Origin: Roseibacillus sp.
GTDB taxonomy: Bacteria > Verrucomicrobiota > Verrucomicrobiia > Verrucomicrobiales > Akkermansiaceae
Reading direction: 5' to 3'
Length of the DNA: 64,000 nt
NCBI GenBank assembly: GCA_028821775.1
Contig: JAPKFB010000012.1
Span: 18,858 to 82,857 of the forward strand
The notes below the pieces were generated by a model. It worked only from the letters and a program-made list of their open reading frames with translations. It was not told the origin of the DNA and searched no databases. Positions 49,521 to 58,636 of the stretch are shown here, piece after piece. The stretch's first letter is position 1, and each line of letters begins with the position of its first letter. A program made the translations under genes and the position numbers.

Positions 49521-51476
49521 CTATTTTTTCTGGAGGAGCTTTTGGAGGCTGCGCACGACCGTAAAGTCTTCCAGGGTAGTGACATTTCCGGTGACCTTTC
49601 CGGTGGCGACCAGTTCCTTGAGGATCCGGCGCATGATTTTCCCGGAGCGAGTTTTGGGGAGACCGTCGGGCGGAAAATAGATTTCATCGGGCCGTGCGAT
49701 CGCGCCGATGGCCTTGGTGACGTGGGCTTTGAGATCCTTCTCGGCGGCCGGAGAGGCCTTGGCTTGGCCTTTGAGGGTCACGAAGGCAACGATGCCCTGG
49801 CCTTTGATTTCGTGCGGTCGGCCGACCACGGCGGCCTCTGCGACGTCCTTGTGTGCGACGAGCGCGCTTTCAACTTCGGCCGTTCCGAGTCGGTGGCCTG
49901 AGACGTTCAAGACATCATCGAGGCGACCCACGATCCAAAAATTGCCGTTCTTGTCGGTGCGGGCGCCATCGCCGGCGGTGTATATTCCCTCGTAGTCGTT
50001 CCAATAGGTCTTCCGATAGCGGGCCTTATCGCCATAGATCGTTCGCAACATGGAAGGCCACGGCTTGCGGATCACGAGTTTCCCTCCTTCGTCCGCTTTG
50101 CACTCGTTGCCTTCTTCATCAAGAATGGCGGCGTCCACTCCAAAGAAGGGGAGGGTGGCAGTGCCGGGCTTGGTGGGGGTGCAGCCGGGGAGGGGTGAGA
50201 TCATGATGGAGCCGGTTTCAGTTTGCCACCAGGTATCGACGATGGGGCAGCGACCGGATCCAATCTTTTCACGGTACCACATCCAGGCTTCCGGGTTGAT
50301 CGGTTCCCCCACGGTGCCCAGGAGTCGCAGGGACGAGAGGTCGCGGGCATCGGGAAGATGGTCGCCGGCCTTGATGAAGGCACGGATGGCGGTGGGCGCA
50401 GTGTAGAAGGTGGTCACGCCGTACTCTTCCACGATGTCCCAGAAGCGGCCAAAGTCGGGGTAATTGGGTGCGCCTTCATACATCACCTGGGTCACTCCGT
50501 TGGCGAGCGGACCGAAGACGATGTAGGAGTGGCCGGTGACCCAACCGACGTCGGCGGTGCACCAGAAGATGTCATCGTTCCGCATGTCAAAGATGTACTT
50601 CGAGCTCGTGTAGGTCCCGACGAGGTATCCTCCACTGGTATGCAGGATGCCCTTGGGTTTTCCGGTGGAGCCCGAGGTATAGAGAATAAAGAGCGGGTGT
50701 TCGCTGTCGAACCCTTTCGGAGTGTGGTCGGCGGAGACCTTTTTCGCTTCGGTATGCCACCAAACGTCGCGACCGCGCTTCATGGTGACCTTCTCGTTGG
50801 TGCGCTGGTAGACGATGCAGCGCTTCACGCCTTGGTACTTCTTGAGGGCGTCATCGACGTTCTTCTTCAGGGGGACGACCTTGCCGCGACGATATCCACC
50901 ATCGGCGGTGATCACGGCGGTGGCGCCGGAGTCCTCGAGGCGGTCTGAGATTGATTCCGCCGAGAAGCCGCCAAAGACCACGGAATGCACGGCCCCGATG
51001 CGGGCGCAGGCGAGCATGGCGATCGCGGCTTCGGGGACCATGGGCATGTAAATCAGGACGCGATCCCGGGCTTTGACCCCGTTGGCCTCCAAAACGTTCG
51101 AAAAGCGGCAAACTTCGCGGTGTAACTGGTGATAAGTCAGGACTCGCTTGTCGCCTGGTTCGCCCTCCCAAATGATGGCGGCCTTGTTTTTCCGGCCGTT
51201 GCTGAGGTGGCGATCGACACAGTTTTCGCAGACATTGAGTTTTGCTTCGGTGAACCACTTGGCGAAGGGAGCCTTCCATTCGAGGACTTTCTTCCAGGGT
51301 TTTTGCCAATGCAGTTCTTTCGCTTCGCGAGCCCAGAAGAGGGAGGGCTTCTCGATGGACTCCTTGTACATCCTGCGGTACTGCGCCATGCTGGAAACGC
51401 GGGCCTTTTTCGAAAACTCTTTGGAGGGTTTGAAGACCCGATCTTCGATCAGGTGACTTTCGATATTCTTGCTCAT
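49521..51476 (-). CDS. acs: Acetyl-CoA synthetase (AMP-forming)
   Basis: This 651-residue enzyme activates acetate with ATP and CoA. The AMP-binding loop [11 protein letters not shown] is near residue 268, [17 protein letters not shown] near 412, and the C-terminal catalytic and acetylation site [13 protein letters not shown] near 611, so the regulatory Lys is kept. Length and order are those of the classic Acs type. It stands upstream of the coiled-coil gene; the 95-bp gap to the pseudouridine synthase gene is the likely promoter region. Confidence 0.97.
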   Translation of the reverse strand: MSKNIESHLIEDRVFKPSKEFSKKARVSSMAQYRRMYKESIEKPSLFWAREAKELHWQKPWKKVLEWKAPFAKWFTEAKLNVCENCVDRHLSNGRKNKAAIIWEGEPGDKRVLTYHQLHREVCRFSNVLEANGVKARDRVLIYMPMVPEAAIAMLACARIGAVHSVVFGGFSAESISDRLEDSGATAVITADGGYRRGKVVPLKKNVDDALKKYQGVKRCIVYQRTNEKVTMKRGRDVWWHTEAKKVSADHTPKGFDSEHPLFILYTSGSTGKPKGILHTSGGYLVGTYTSSKYIFDMRNDDIFWCTADVGWVTGHSYIVFGPLANGVTQVMYEGAPNYPDFGRFWDIVEEYGVTTFYTAPTAIRAFIKAGDHLPDARDLSSLRLLGTVGEPINPEAWMWYREKIGSGRCPIVDTWWQTETGSIMISPLPGCTPTKPGTATLPFFGVDAAILDEEGNECKADEGGKLVIRKPWPSMLRTIYGDKARYRKTYWNDYEGIYTAGDGARTDKNGNFWIVGRLDDVLNVSGHRLGTAEVESALVAHKDVAEAAVVGRPHEIKGQGIVAFVTLKGQAKASPAAEKDLKAHVTKAIGAIARPDEIYFPPDGLPKTRSGKIMRRILKELVATGKVTGNVTTLEDFTVVRSLQKLLQKK

Positions 51477-51571
51477 GAGCGTGTTAGGAAAATGCGGCGG
51501 ACGGCTGTTTAACCAACGGGGCGGCAGGTGGCAAGACGGGGACTCAGGGGATTTGAGTCGGCTGCCCTTCT

Positions 51572-52300
51572 TTAGCTGCGCTTGCCCTTCGCTGGAGGGT
51601 CCTTGGTGAGGAGCGCAAGTTCCTCGTTTTCAAGCGGCCGCCACCGACCAAGCGGAAGTTCGGGGTCCATGAACTGACCGATGCGGATGCGCAGCAACTT
51701 GGTCACGCGAATACCCAGGCTGTTGAACATTTCGCGGATCTGTCGCTTCAGGCCGGTGTCGAGAACCATGGCCACCCGGCGGGGAGAGAGTCGTCGCACC
51801 GATTTGGCCCGGGCGCGTCCCTCCGGGGTGCGCACTCCGGAGGTCAGTTTTTCGAGGATGCCACTATCGAACGCAGTGGTCAGAGTCACTTGGTACTCCT
51901 TCTCCACCTTGTTGCTGGGATGGGTCAGTCGGTTGGCCAGATCACCGTCATTGGTGAGAACGAGCAGCCCCTCCGAATCGCGGTCGAGCCGACCGACGTG
52001 ATTGAGGTGGTTGAATTTGGGGGGGAGTAGTTCGTAGATGGTGGCGCGACCCAGCTCGTCGCTCTTGGAGCAGACGTATCCCTTCGGCTTTTGAAACAGG
52101 ATTGTGGTGGTGAGTTTCGGGGTGACCCGCTTGCGATCGACGCGAACTTCCTCGTCTTCCGCCACCCGGGTTGCGGGGTTGGTGCATTCCTCTCCATTAA
52201 TGGTGACGCCCCCCTTTTGGATGAGGGCATCGCAGGCCCGCCGAGATCCGACCCCGCAGGAGGCGAGAAACTTGTTGAGACGGGTGCCTTCGGAGATCAT
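51572..52300 (-). CDS. Ribosomal large-subunit pseudouridine synthase, RluB/RluE/RsuA family
   Basis: This protein of about 242 residues has an N-terminal S4 RNA-binding domain (about 5-55, [20 protein letters not shown]) and a catalytic domain with [19 protein letters not shown], in which Asp106 is the nucleophile. [11 protein letters not shown] is at the C-terminal part. The family isomerises uridines in rRNA. I use the ATG at 52300, which gives the normal S4 start; a longer frame reaches 52423 but would overlap the small basic protein gene. It lies 68 bp after that gene on the same strand. Confidence 0.92.
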   Translation of the reverse strand: MISEGTRLNKFLASCGVGSRRACDALIQKGGVTINGEECTNPATRVAEDEEVRVDRKRVTPKLTTTILFQKPKGYVCSKSDELGRATIYELLPPKFNHLNHVGRLDRDSEGLLVLTNDGDLANRLTHPSNKVEKEYQVTLTTAFDSGILEKLTSGVRTPEGRARAKSVRRLSPRRVAMVLDTGLKRQIREMFNSLGIRVTKLLRIRIGQFMDPELPLGRWRPLENEELALLTKDPPAKGKRS

Positions 52301-52368
52301 GGGCTTAAAAAAGAAAGCGGAACCGATCCCGGTCCCGCTGCTTTGTTCAATGGAGAGAGAAGGAGGAT

Positions 52369-52524
52369 TTACTCCTCGCCCTTGGTCTTGGGCAGACCCA
52401 ATGGACTCTGGCCTTCTTTCCATAGTCCGCGTTCCTTGAGCAGCTTGACGCGCTCGAAGCGTTTGAGAACAGAACGGTTACCGGTCGTTCCTCCACTGAT
52501 TTTCAGGCTATTGTGCTTGGACAT
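52369..52524 (-). CDS. Small basic protein of Verrucomicrobia/Chlamydiae
   Basis: This 51-residue protein begins MSKHNSLKISGG and continues TTGNRSVLKRFERVKLLKER, GLWKEGQSPLGLPK, ending with GEE. It matches the family of small basic proteins found in Verrucomicrobia and Chlamydiae (TIGR04137 type): start MS-x-HxSLK, the NRSVLKRxER motif, and WKEGxSPLGLPK. The role is not established; the gene is probably linked with ribosomes. It precedes a pseudouridine synthase gene on the same strand, which would fit a ribosome-related operon. It is the strongest marker for the phylum in this window. Confidence 0.88.
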   Translation of the reverse strand: MSKHNSLKISGGTTGNRSVLKRFERVKLLKERGLWKEGQSPLGLPKTKGEE

Positions 52525-52702
52525 GAGTTGGGCCTCCCTTGCTCGGGGGGCGGGAAGCTAGGGGCAATTCGCGGATTTGGCAAGGGGGAAAGATCCGAGC
52601 TCGGCGGACCCGGGGTGCAGACGCTCTGGAGCCTCGAAATCAGGGTGGAATTGTTCTGCTCCGAAAATCTCCGGGAGCACCGCGGGGTGGGGAAGGGAGC
52701 CT

Positions 52703-53248
52703 TCAGACCATTCCCAGCTTCATTTTGCCTTCTTCCGAAATCATCTCCTGGTTCCACGGGGGATCCCAGACGAGCTCCACGCGGGCGTCGTCGATCTGAT
52801 CGACGGTCATGATTCGAGATTGCGCGTCGGCTGCGATCGCTGGTCCCATTCCACAGCCGGGAGCGGTCAGGGTCATTTTCACCGTCACGATGTGTTTGCC
52901 ATCTTCGTCGGTCACCGTGCAGTCGTAGACGAGACCAAGGTTGACGATGTCGACGGGAATCTCGGGATCGTAGACTTGCTTGAGTTGGTGCCAGACCTGC
53001 TCTTCGATCGGGGCATCCTTGAGCCGTTCCACTTCCTTGGTCTTGGCTTCCTTTTCTTCGGCATCGATTCCGAGTGCATCGGAGTCGGTCGAGGAGATGC
53101 GCGCGAGTCCGGATGAGGTGGCGACGGTGTAGGTCCCGCCCAGGCTTTGGGTGATCACCACCGGCGTCCCGGAGGGAAGGGTGATGGTGTCACCGGAGGG
53201 AATTTGGATCGCTTCGACTTCGCGAGTGAGCGTGATTTCTTCGTTCAT
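52703..53248 (-). CDS. sufT: SufT-like iron-sulfur cluster assembly protein
   Basis: This 181-residue protein has an N-terminal beta part (ITLTREVEAIQIPSGDTI) followed by a DUF59/MIP18-type domain with VYDPEIPVDIVNLGLVY and TLTAPGCGMGPAIA. This order is that of SufT proteins, which help mature Fe-S proteins. I use the ATG at 53248; the frame extends upstream into the neighbouring gene. It lies 61 bp after the IscU-like gene, so the two likely form an operon for Fe-S assembly. Confidence 0.9.
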   Translation of the reverse strand: MNEEITLTREVEAIQIPSGDTITLPSGTPVVITQSLGGTYTVATSSGLARISSTDSDALGIDAEEKEAKTKEVERLKDAPIEEQVWHQLKQVYDPEIPVDIVNLGLVYDCTVTDEDGKHIVTVKMTLTAPGCGMGPAIAADAQSRIMTVDQIDDARVELVWDPPWNQEMISEEGKMKLGMV

Positions 53249-53309
53249 AGGGGAAAGAGATTTGGGATTGGAAAGGAGAGATTCGGAAGGAGGGAGCCCT
53301 CCCTTCCCG

Positions 53310-53783
53310 CTAGTCGTCCAAGGGGACAATCTTGATGCCACTCTTGGGTTGTTGGGCCATCGATTGGGCGAGGGTTGCTGAACTCCCGGCGGCATCAGTC
53401 GGGGGAGCTGGGTCCCCTCCCGTGAGCGCGCTTTGCAGGGCGCCTTCCACCAGTTGGCCGCAATGAATCTTCATGGGTGGAAGGGGGCCAAGAGCACCAG
53501 TCAACTCATCGGGGGACAGCCTACGAGCTTCCTCGACGGATTTTCCCTTGAGAAGCTCCGTGGCCATGGAAGCAACTGCGATTGCAGTCTGGCAGCCGAA
53601 CGATTGGAAGGAGGCTCGATCGATCACCTTCTTGCCATCCTTCTCGCTAAACTTGAGCCACATCCGTAACATGTCCCCGCAATCCGCGGAGCCAGCGGTG
53701 CCCACGGCATCGGCATCTTCCATCTCACCCACGTTTTGTGGGTTGGCGAGCGCCTCGCGGGATTTGTCCTCGAAGTTGTCCAT
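53310..53783 (-). CDS. IscU/NifU-like iron-sulfur scaffold protein
   Basis: This 157-residue protein of the IscU/NifU N-terminal family keeps the three cluster-binding Cys residues: Cys35 (GSADCGDML), Cys64 (QSFGCQTAIA) and Cys108 (KIHCGQLVEGAL). It provides the site on which Fe-S clusters are built. The last 35 residues are a Pro/Ala/Ser-rich tail. The start is the ATG at 53783; the cysteine desulfurase partner is not in the window. Confidence 0.92.
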   Translation of the reverse strand: MDNFEDKSREALANPQNVGEMEDADAVGTAGSADCGDMLRMWLKFSEKDGKKVIDRASFQSFGCQTAIAVASMATELLKGKSVEEARRLSPDELTGALGPLPPMKIHCGQLVEGALQSALTGGDPAPPTDAAGSSATLAQSMAQQPKSGIKIVPLDD

Positions 53784-53941
53784 CGGTGGGGGGAACAAAC
53801 CACGGGTGGGAGACCGGATCAAGGGCCGCCCGCCAATTTCGGCCCCGGGGCCCCGGATCAACTCTGGAATTGGAGCTCCGAAATCCCTCCGAGCTTGCCG
53901 CTGGCTCCGCCGATCCCTTCAAAGCATCAGGGAAAGGGATC

Positions 53942-54150
53942 ATGTATTTCATCGGTGTGGACAACGGCACGAAGCGCACGCGAACGGTCGTCTTGAACCT
54001 CGAATCCGCCTCTCTCGCCGTCCAGTCAGAGCAGTCCTACGGGTTGGTTCCGGGATTGCCACAGGGGCCCCTCGGGCAGGATCCCTCCCTCTGTGGCCAT
54101 GCGGTGGATCACACTGTGCGAGACTGTCTGGATCAACTTGGGGGGGCTGA
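53942..54150 (+). pseudogene. N-terminal relic of an FGGY-family carbohydrate kinase (xylulokinase-like)
   Basis: The ATG at 53942 starts MYFIGVDNGTKRTRTVVLNL then QSYGLVPGLPQGPLGQDP and AVDHTVRDCLDQLGG. This is the first 65-70 residues of a xylulokinase-like protein, including the phosphate-binding GVDNGT loop. After about 54140 the similarity is lost and the frame meets DUF374 relic sequence. The rest of the kinase (over 400 residues) is absent. The short ORF runs on to a stop at 54274 in altered sequence. Confidence 0.7.
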
Positions 54151-54164
54151 GCCGGGTGGCAGGG

Positions 54165-54632
54165 ATCGGAGCGGCTCTGCAAGCTGCGGTCACTTTTTCC
54201 AGCAGAGCGGAAAATATCTCACTTATGCCGAGATGACGGGCATTGCGGCCCATCCCGGGCAGGCCTCTCTTTGAGCTCCGGATCTTGCGCGCCTTGAAGG
54301 ACATGAAGTGCTCCATCAGGGATGGCTTTGATGTGGGCGTGACGCCCGATGGTCCGCGCGCTACCCGCTATGAGCTCAAGACGGTCCTTCTCAAGCTCGC
54401 CCAGCTGACCCGCCCGCCCCTGATGTGCTTCCATGCCATATTTGGGTGCGCGATTCGGGTCGGAACGTGGGATCGCTTTGTCATTCCGCTGTCCCTCAGC
54501 AAAGTGACCATCGTCTTTGATGAGTTGCTTGATGTTTCGCGTGATCTTGATGACGATGCCTTCGAAGCCCGGCGTGTGGAAGTGGAGAACCTGATGCGCT
54601 GGGGTAGACGATCTGGACCTGCCTGCAAATGA
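54165..54632 (+). pseudogene. C-terminal relic of a DUF374 lysophospholipid acyltransferase-like gene
   Basis: The frame from 54243 reads RALKDMKCSIRDGFDVGVTP then DGPRATRYELK and GTWDRFVIPLSLSKVTIVFD, matching the second half of DUF374 proteins (normally about 210-230 residues; lipid A or phospholipid acyltransferase-like). The first part is missing, and the stretch 54165-54243 has pieces of the family in other frames (GKYLTYAEM), showing frameshifts. The stop overlaps the folD start by ATGA, so the 3' end is original. It may still yield a 129-residue product but lacks the expected HxxxxD acyltransferase motif. Confidence 0.65.
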
Positions 54633-55510
54633 CCATTCTCGACGGAAAAAAAATCGCCGCTGACGTTCTGGCCGAGTGCCAGGAAGAGATCGAAGCCCTG
54701 AAGGCAAAGGGAGTCATCCCCGGACTGGCGGTCGTGCTGATCGGAGAAGATCCAGCTTCGCAAGTCTATGTGAATTCCAAGGTCAGGAAGTGCGGGGAGA
54801 TGGGAATCTATTCCCGGAAGATCGAGCTCCCGGTGGATGCCACCCAGGAGGAAGTGCTCCAGGTGGTGCGTGATCTCAATGCGGAAGAGGCCATCCACGG
54901 AATTCTCGTGCAGTCTCCCCCGCCACCCCAGATCGATGAACATGACATCATCAATCTCATCGATCCGCGCAAGGATGTGGATGGCTTTCATCCGGTCAAT
55001 GTCGGCAAGCTCGTGATGGAGGATCCGACCGGCTTTGTGCCCTGCACTCCGAGTGGGTGTGTCCGTCTCCTCCGCGAGTCCGGGATCGAAACCAGCGGAG
55101 CCAATGTGGTCGTGATCGGACGCAGTCTCATTGTGGGTAAACCGCTGGCCCTCCTCCTCATGGCCAAGGGCGTCAATGCCACCGTCACGGTCGCGCACTC
55201 GCGCACCAAGGATCTTGCGGCTCTTTGCCGCCAGGCCGATATCATCGTGGCTGCCATCGGGAAGACGGGATTCGTTACCGCAGACTTTGTCAAGGAAGGG
55301 GCGGTAGTCATCGATGTCGGTATCAATCGCGTCGAAGACGCCACCAAAAAGCGCGGGTTTCGCCTCGTGGGCGACGTCGCGTATGACGAAGTTGCGCCCA
55401 AGTGCCACGCCATCACGCCCGTGCCGGGTGGGGTCGGGCCCATGACGATCGCCCTGCTGATCTGCAACACCGTCAAGGCCGCGGGACTCAGGGTTCAGGA
55501 AAACTCTTGA
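54629..55510 (+). CDS. folD: Methylenetetrahydrofolate dehydrogenase/cyclohydrolase
   Basis: This 293-residue bifunctional enzyme of one-carbon metabolism interconverts methylene-, methenyl- and formyl-tetrahydrofolate. Motifs are [14 protein letters not shown] (with the catalytic Lys), [21 protein letters not shown], the NADP loop [14 protein letters not shown], and the end [15 protein letters not shown]. Length is typical. The ATG overlaps the stop of the DUF374 relic, so folD was once translated in series with it. Confidence 0.97.
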   Translation: MTILDGKKIAADVLAECQEEIEALKAKGVIPGLAVVLIGEDPASQVYVNSKVRKCGEMGIYSRKIELPVDATQEEVLQVVRDLNAEEAIHGILVQSPPPPQIDEHDIINLIDPRKDVDGFHPVNVGKLVMEDPTGFVPCTPSGCVRLLRESGIETSGANVVVIGRSLIVGKPLALLLMAKGVNATVTVAHSRTKDLAALCRQADIIVAAIGKTGFVTADFVKEGAVVIDVGINRVEDATKKRGFRLVGDVAYDEVAPKCHAITPVPGGVGPMTIALLICNTVKAAGLRVQENS

Positions 55511-55634
55511 ACTCACCACTTCTCGGTCGGCGGAACCCTGTGCTCTCGAGAGGGATTCCGGAAATCGACCAGCTTCGCACGACCACGACCAAGGCGCTGG
55601 TGCGCGGCGCCTCCGGGTCTGGTTGGGACCGCGC

Positions 55635-56579
55635 CTACTCGCCAAACACCAGGTGCAACCCCTTCGGGGCCCAGAATTTTACCAGGCGCTCCTCGATCAG
55701 TTTGCCGTCTTCGTGGGGAAAGGCCGGCGTCTTGGCGCGCCGGTCGAGGGCGTGAAGTTTGCTGAGATGGGTGGCTACTGTTTCCCGGCGAGCGCGGCCA
55801 CCATGGAAGTGGTAGTGGGCCAGCAGGAGACCGGTGGCATAGGGGAGGTAGGGATTCCCGTTGAATTCATTTTGCGTCTCCGCAAGCCACCCCTGGTGAT
55901 CGACTTTGAGGACTTTTTCCACGGAGAGCAGGTGGTAATTATCGCCGACTTTGTTGACCGCGAGAGCGACTCGCAGGTGGTCGCGAATCATGCTCTCGAG
56001 ATCACGAAAGAGGTACCAGCCGTCTCCCTGATGACAGATCGCAAAATACTCCGCGGTCCCTTCGAAGAACCACGGCGGCAAACGCCAGAGAATTCCGGCC
56101 ATGCTCATGTGGACCATTTCGTGAACGAGAAGATCCTGGTCGGGCCCCGGTTGGAGTTTTGAATTTCCGTGACGCGGGGGGGCGAGAAAGTAGTCGGAGC
56201 GAATGAGAGCGCGTCGCTTGATGCCATCCCACCAGCCGACGGCACCGCGAGATCCGCCCGCCCGGACGAAGGCGGACTCTTCCGTGAAAAAGATGATCTC
56301 GATTGTTTTCTCGCTGGGCGGAGACCAGAGGGGAAGGGGAAAGCTCTTGATCAGTTGGGGGACGGACTCCACCACCTTGGCGAAACGTGCGAAATCCTGG
56401 CGGGCAATCGGTCTCTCGGACACCATGCGGAAATGCCGAGTGGTGACCACTTGGTTCCCGGTGGTGGCGTCGCTCCCAAACACCAACTTGACCGGCCGGG
56501 TCTTGTGTTCGCGGGGCCAGGGCTTTGTTTGGGCCGCCAACAGAGTTGGGGCGAGCAAACAAACCATGAGGCGAAACAC
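55635..56579 (-). CDS. Exported gluzincin-like protein, unknown
   Basis: This protein of about 314 residues has a short signal sequence (hydrophobic VCLLAPTLLAAQ). A zinc motif HEMVH near residue 156 (LLVHEMVHMSMAG) is followed by PPWFFEGTAEYFA, where Glu is a likely third zinc ligand. This HExxH...E(G)xAEY pattern is like the DUF1570/peptidase MA-like group. The protein may be a secreted peptidase, but substrate and activity are unknown. The GTG start at 56579 is used; an ATG at 56567 gives a shorter signal peptide. It is convergent with folD (124-bp gap). Confidence 0.75.
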   Translation of the reverse strand: MFRLMVCLLAPTLLAAQTKPWPREHKTRPVKLVFGSDATTGNQVVTTRHFRMVSERPIARQDFARFAKVVESVPQLIKSFPLPLWSPPSEKTIEIIFFTEESAFVRAGGSRGAVGWWDGIKRRALIRSDYFLAPPRHGNSKLQPGPDQDLLVHEMVHMSMAGILWRLPPWFFEGTAEYFAICHQGDGWYLFRDLESMIRDHLRVALAVNKVGDNYHLLSVEKVLKVDHQGWLAETQNEFNGNPYLPYATGLLLAHYHFHGGRARRETVATHLSKLHALDRRAKTPAFPHEDGKLIEERLVKFWAPKGLHLVFGE

Positions 56580-56626
56580 GCCCTACTCTTCGCCCAAGTC
56601 CCGGTGCTGACAAGGGATCTTTGTGC

Positions 56627-57940
56627 TCAGCTGGGTGGCTTTGTCGCCTTGCGCCAGAAGATCGCCAGGAAGAGTCCGGTGGTCACGGCAAAATAAAGTG
56701 CCTGCCAGGGGAGGCCGCGCAGGAGAGCTCCCCCAGGGCTCCCTTCCTCGGATTCAAAACACCCGAGGACCCCCGCGTAGACCATGGCCAGAGCGCCGTA
56801 TCCCAGGTTCCAGGCCAGCCCCTTCACGCTGAGGACGGTGGCCCGTTGGGAGGAATCCGCGAGGCGATTGAGGGTGCTGCTGCTGAGAAACTCCATGAAG
56901 CCGAAGGCCGTGAAGAGGATGATGATGGGAAGCACCATGAAGGGGATCGCGGGAATCAAAGCGAGGAGGCAGACCAGCACCATCCCTGCGAGGAAGGCGA
57001 GATTGGTGGTCGGAGAGTAGCGTTGAATGAGTGCTTTGGCGATGGTCGGGACAAAGAAGCCGAGCGCGGCCGTGATCGCACCAATGAATCCGAAACTGAA
57101 TTCGGGGAGTTTGATCAGGCGGTAGTATTCCGAATTGATGGTCACGAAGTTGCGGACCACGGAATCGATGAGCAAGGTGCCCAAGACGATCCGGGCCGCG
57201 AGGGGAGTCTTGAAGACCCAGGCGGCGGTGCGCAGGGTGAGCCGGAGGGCCGTCGCGCAGCGTTCACCGAGGAGTGGACAGGGATCGATGTCCTCGCGAA
57301 CTGGTTCCCGCATGTGCAGGGTGATGCGGAGGCAGACGATCGATTGCACAAAGACAATCGCGACCGGAATACGGAGAGTGGTGGTCTGGGTAAACTCGGT
57401 TCCGAAGAGCCAGTTGAGAAATTTGGGATCGTAGACCAGCGCGCCAACAATCATGGCGACAAAGAATCCGATCGAGCGCCAGCGCATGGTGGTGGCGAGG
57501 ACGTTGTCCCAAAGATTCTCGTCACCGTGTTCGACCAGGGTGTCATAAGCGAGAGATTGATCGGCTCCGCTGGCGGCTGCTTCGGAGGCTCCGGAGAGCA
57601 ACCGGTTCAGAATGCACATGGTGAGCAAGACCCAGCCCCCGTTCTGAGGGGCGAGGAGAAGGAGTGCCATTTCGACCACCATGAGGGCGGAGGCAAACAC
57701 GACCAGGTGTTTGCGGCCGATCGTGTCCGCAATAGCGCCGGAGGGAACCTCTAGCAGGAAGATGGCCGCCGCCCAGACCATGTTCATGAGGAAGAACTGC
57801 TTCACGTCGAGACCCAACGCGAAAAAGAAGATGGCGAAGACCGGATAGTAGGCGCGCGCATTGTAGAGCACCGAGAACCACGCATAGAGGCGCACATTGC
57901 GGTGCCGGAAGGGGCCTTCCCTGCTTAAGAGATCGCGCAC
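56627..57940 (-). CDS. MFS transporter
   Basis: This 437-residue protein has about twelve membrane helices. The family loop between helices 2 and 3 is seen as LEVPSGAIADTIGRKHLV, a variant of the MFS signature with GxxADxxGRK. A longer central loop near 205-235 (HMREPVREDIDPCPLLGERC) separates the halves. The substrate is unknown. The only start is a GTG at 57940. It is the last core-type gene before the tRNA-Ser island. Confidence 0.88.
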   Translation of the reverse strand: MRDLLSREGPFRHRNVRLYAWFSVLYNARAYYPVFAIFFFALGLDVKQFFLMNMVWAAAIFLLEVPSGAIADTIGRKHLVVFASALMVVEMALLLLAPQNGGWVLLTMCILNRLLSGASEAAASGADQSLAYDTLVEHGDENLWDNVLATTMRWRSIGFFVAMIVGALVYDPKFLNWLFGTEFTQTTTLRIPVAIVFVQSIVCLRITLHMREPVREDIDPCPLLGERCATALRLTLRTAAWVFKTPLAARIVLGTLLIDSVVRNFVTINSEYYRLIKLPEFSFGFIGAITAALGFFVPTIAKALIQRYSPTTNLAFLAGMVLVCLLALIPAIPFMVLPIIILFTAFGFMEFLSSSTLNRLADSSQRATVLSVKGLAWNLGYGALAMVYAGVLGCFESEEGSPGGALLRGLPWQALYFAVTTGLFLAIFWRKATKPPS

Positions 57941-58119
57941 CTGATGAGTGTGGTGAAGATTGTGCGGATGGCAAGAGAAGGGGGCTGAAGTTGGAAGGTG
58001 CGGAGAGTCCGGTGGAAGCCTGCCCGAAGCGCGATCTGCGGCCGGATGGGACGATGGGAATCTCCCCTTTACAATCCGAAGGGAGCGGGACTACGTTGCC
58101 GCCAGAGGCCCACGACTAC

Positions 58120-58208
58120 GGAGAGGTGGCTGAGTTCGGTTTAAGGCACACGATTCGAAATCGTGCGTAGGGTTAAACCTGCCGTGGGTTCGAATCCCAC
58201 CCTCTCCG
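58120..58208 (+). tRNA. tRNA-Ser (anticodon CGA)
   Basis: The acceptor stem GGAGAGG/CCTCTCC is perfect. The anticodon stem CACGA/TCGTG holds loop TTCGAAA with CGA, which reads UCG. The T-arm is GTGGG TTCGAAT CCCAC, and the long variable arm is that of a class II serine tRNA. The discriminator base is G; CCA is not encoded. It marks the left edge of the accessory segment. Confidence 0.97.
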
Positions 58209-58211
58209 CCG

Positions 58212-58265
58212 GCTACCCCTTCAGGCTTTGATAATGAAGGAAGACTCCTAAATTCAAGGGGTAGC
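58212..58265. repeat. Inverted repeat directly after tRNA-Ser
   Basis: GCTACCCCTT (58212-58221) and AAGGGGTAGC (58256-58265) are perfect 10-bp arms, 34 bp apart, between the tRNA 3' end and the truncated integrase. The placement fits arm-type binding sites or an attachment region of an integrative element. It could also be a loose terminator hairpin, but there is no T-run. Confidence 0.55.
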
Positions 58266-58274
58266 GAATCTGAA

Positions 58275-58613
58275 ATGGGACACAATCGTGAGACACAAAC
58301 CCACTCAGATGACATGCCTAATACCATCCGAAGGAACGGAACGTATTACTGCAACAGGCGGATTCCAAACGGCGCCGTAGAGGTGGCGGCGTTCGGATTG
58401 AAGAAGGGCGGGAAGCCGCAAGACTTCATCAAGTATTCGCTCAGGACGAAAGATCCTCGGGAGGCGCGCCGACGGGTCTCCACCAAAGACGCGAAAGCTG
58501 AACAGGACTTTGAGGAAAAGCGGCAGGAGCTTGCAGCGGAGGGGAGAAAGGGATTTAACCGAACGATTGCTAGGGAATTGCTTTTGGGGTGGGGAGCTTG
58601 GGGGCGCCGTTGA
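58275..58613 (+). pseudogene. Truncated tyrosine-recombinase (integrase), N-terminal part
   Basis: The ATG at 58314 (or 58275) gives NTIRRNGTYYCNRRIPNG and SLRTKDPREARRRVST, the arm-binding N-terminus (DUF6538-like) of phage/ICE integrases. The catalytic domain is absent: genuine sequence ends at about 58565, where the 64-bp repeat begins, and the frame stops inside the repeat at 58613. An integrase beside a tRNA 3' end is the classic entry point of a genomic island, so this is a dead island integrase. Confidence 0.72.
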
Positions 58614-58629
58614 GAGGATCGGAGAGGGG
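58566..58629 (+). repeat. 64-bp direct repeat, copy A
   Basis: This copy starts ATTGCTAGGGAATTGCTTTT and ends GAGAGGATCGGAGAGGGG. It has the same length and orientation as copies B (60088) and C (63591); by eye it differs from C at 3 positions and from B at 5. It begins exactly where the integrase relic loses its coding sense, and ends 7 bp before the stop of the next gene. Confidence 0.9.
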
Positions 58630-58636
58630 TTTCACT

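Noticed and set aside
51477..51571. Rho-independent terminator (GACTCA/TGAGTC hairpin) after the pseudouridine synthase gene
   Set aside because: The stem has only six pairs and no T-run follows on the transcribed strand.
58091..58327. Minus-strand frame across the tRNA containing GGIRTHGRFNPTHDFESCA
   Set aside because: This is the well-known false protein produced by translating a tRNA-Ser gene on the wrong strand.
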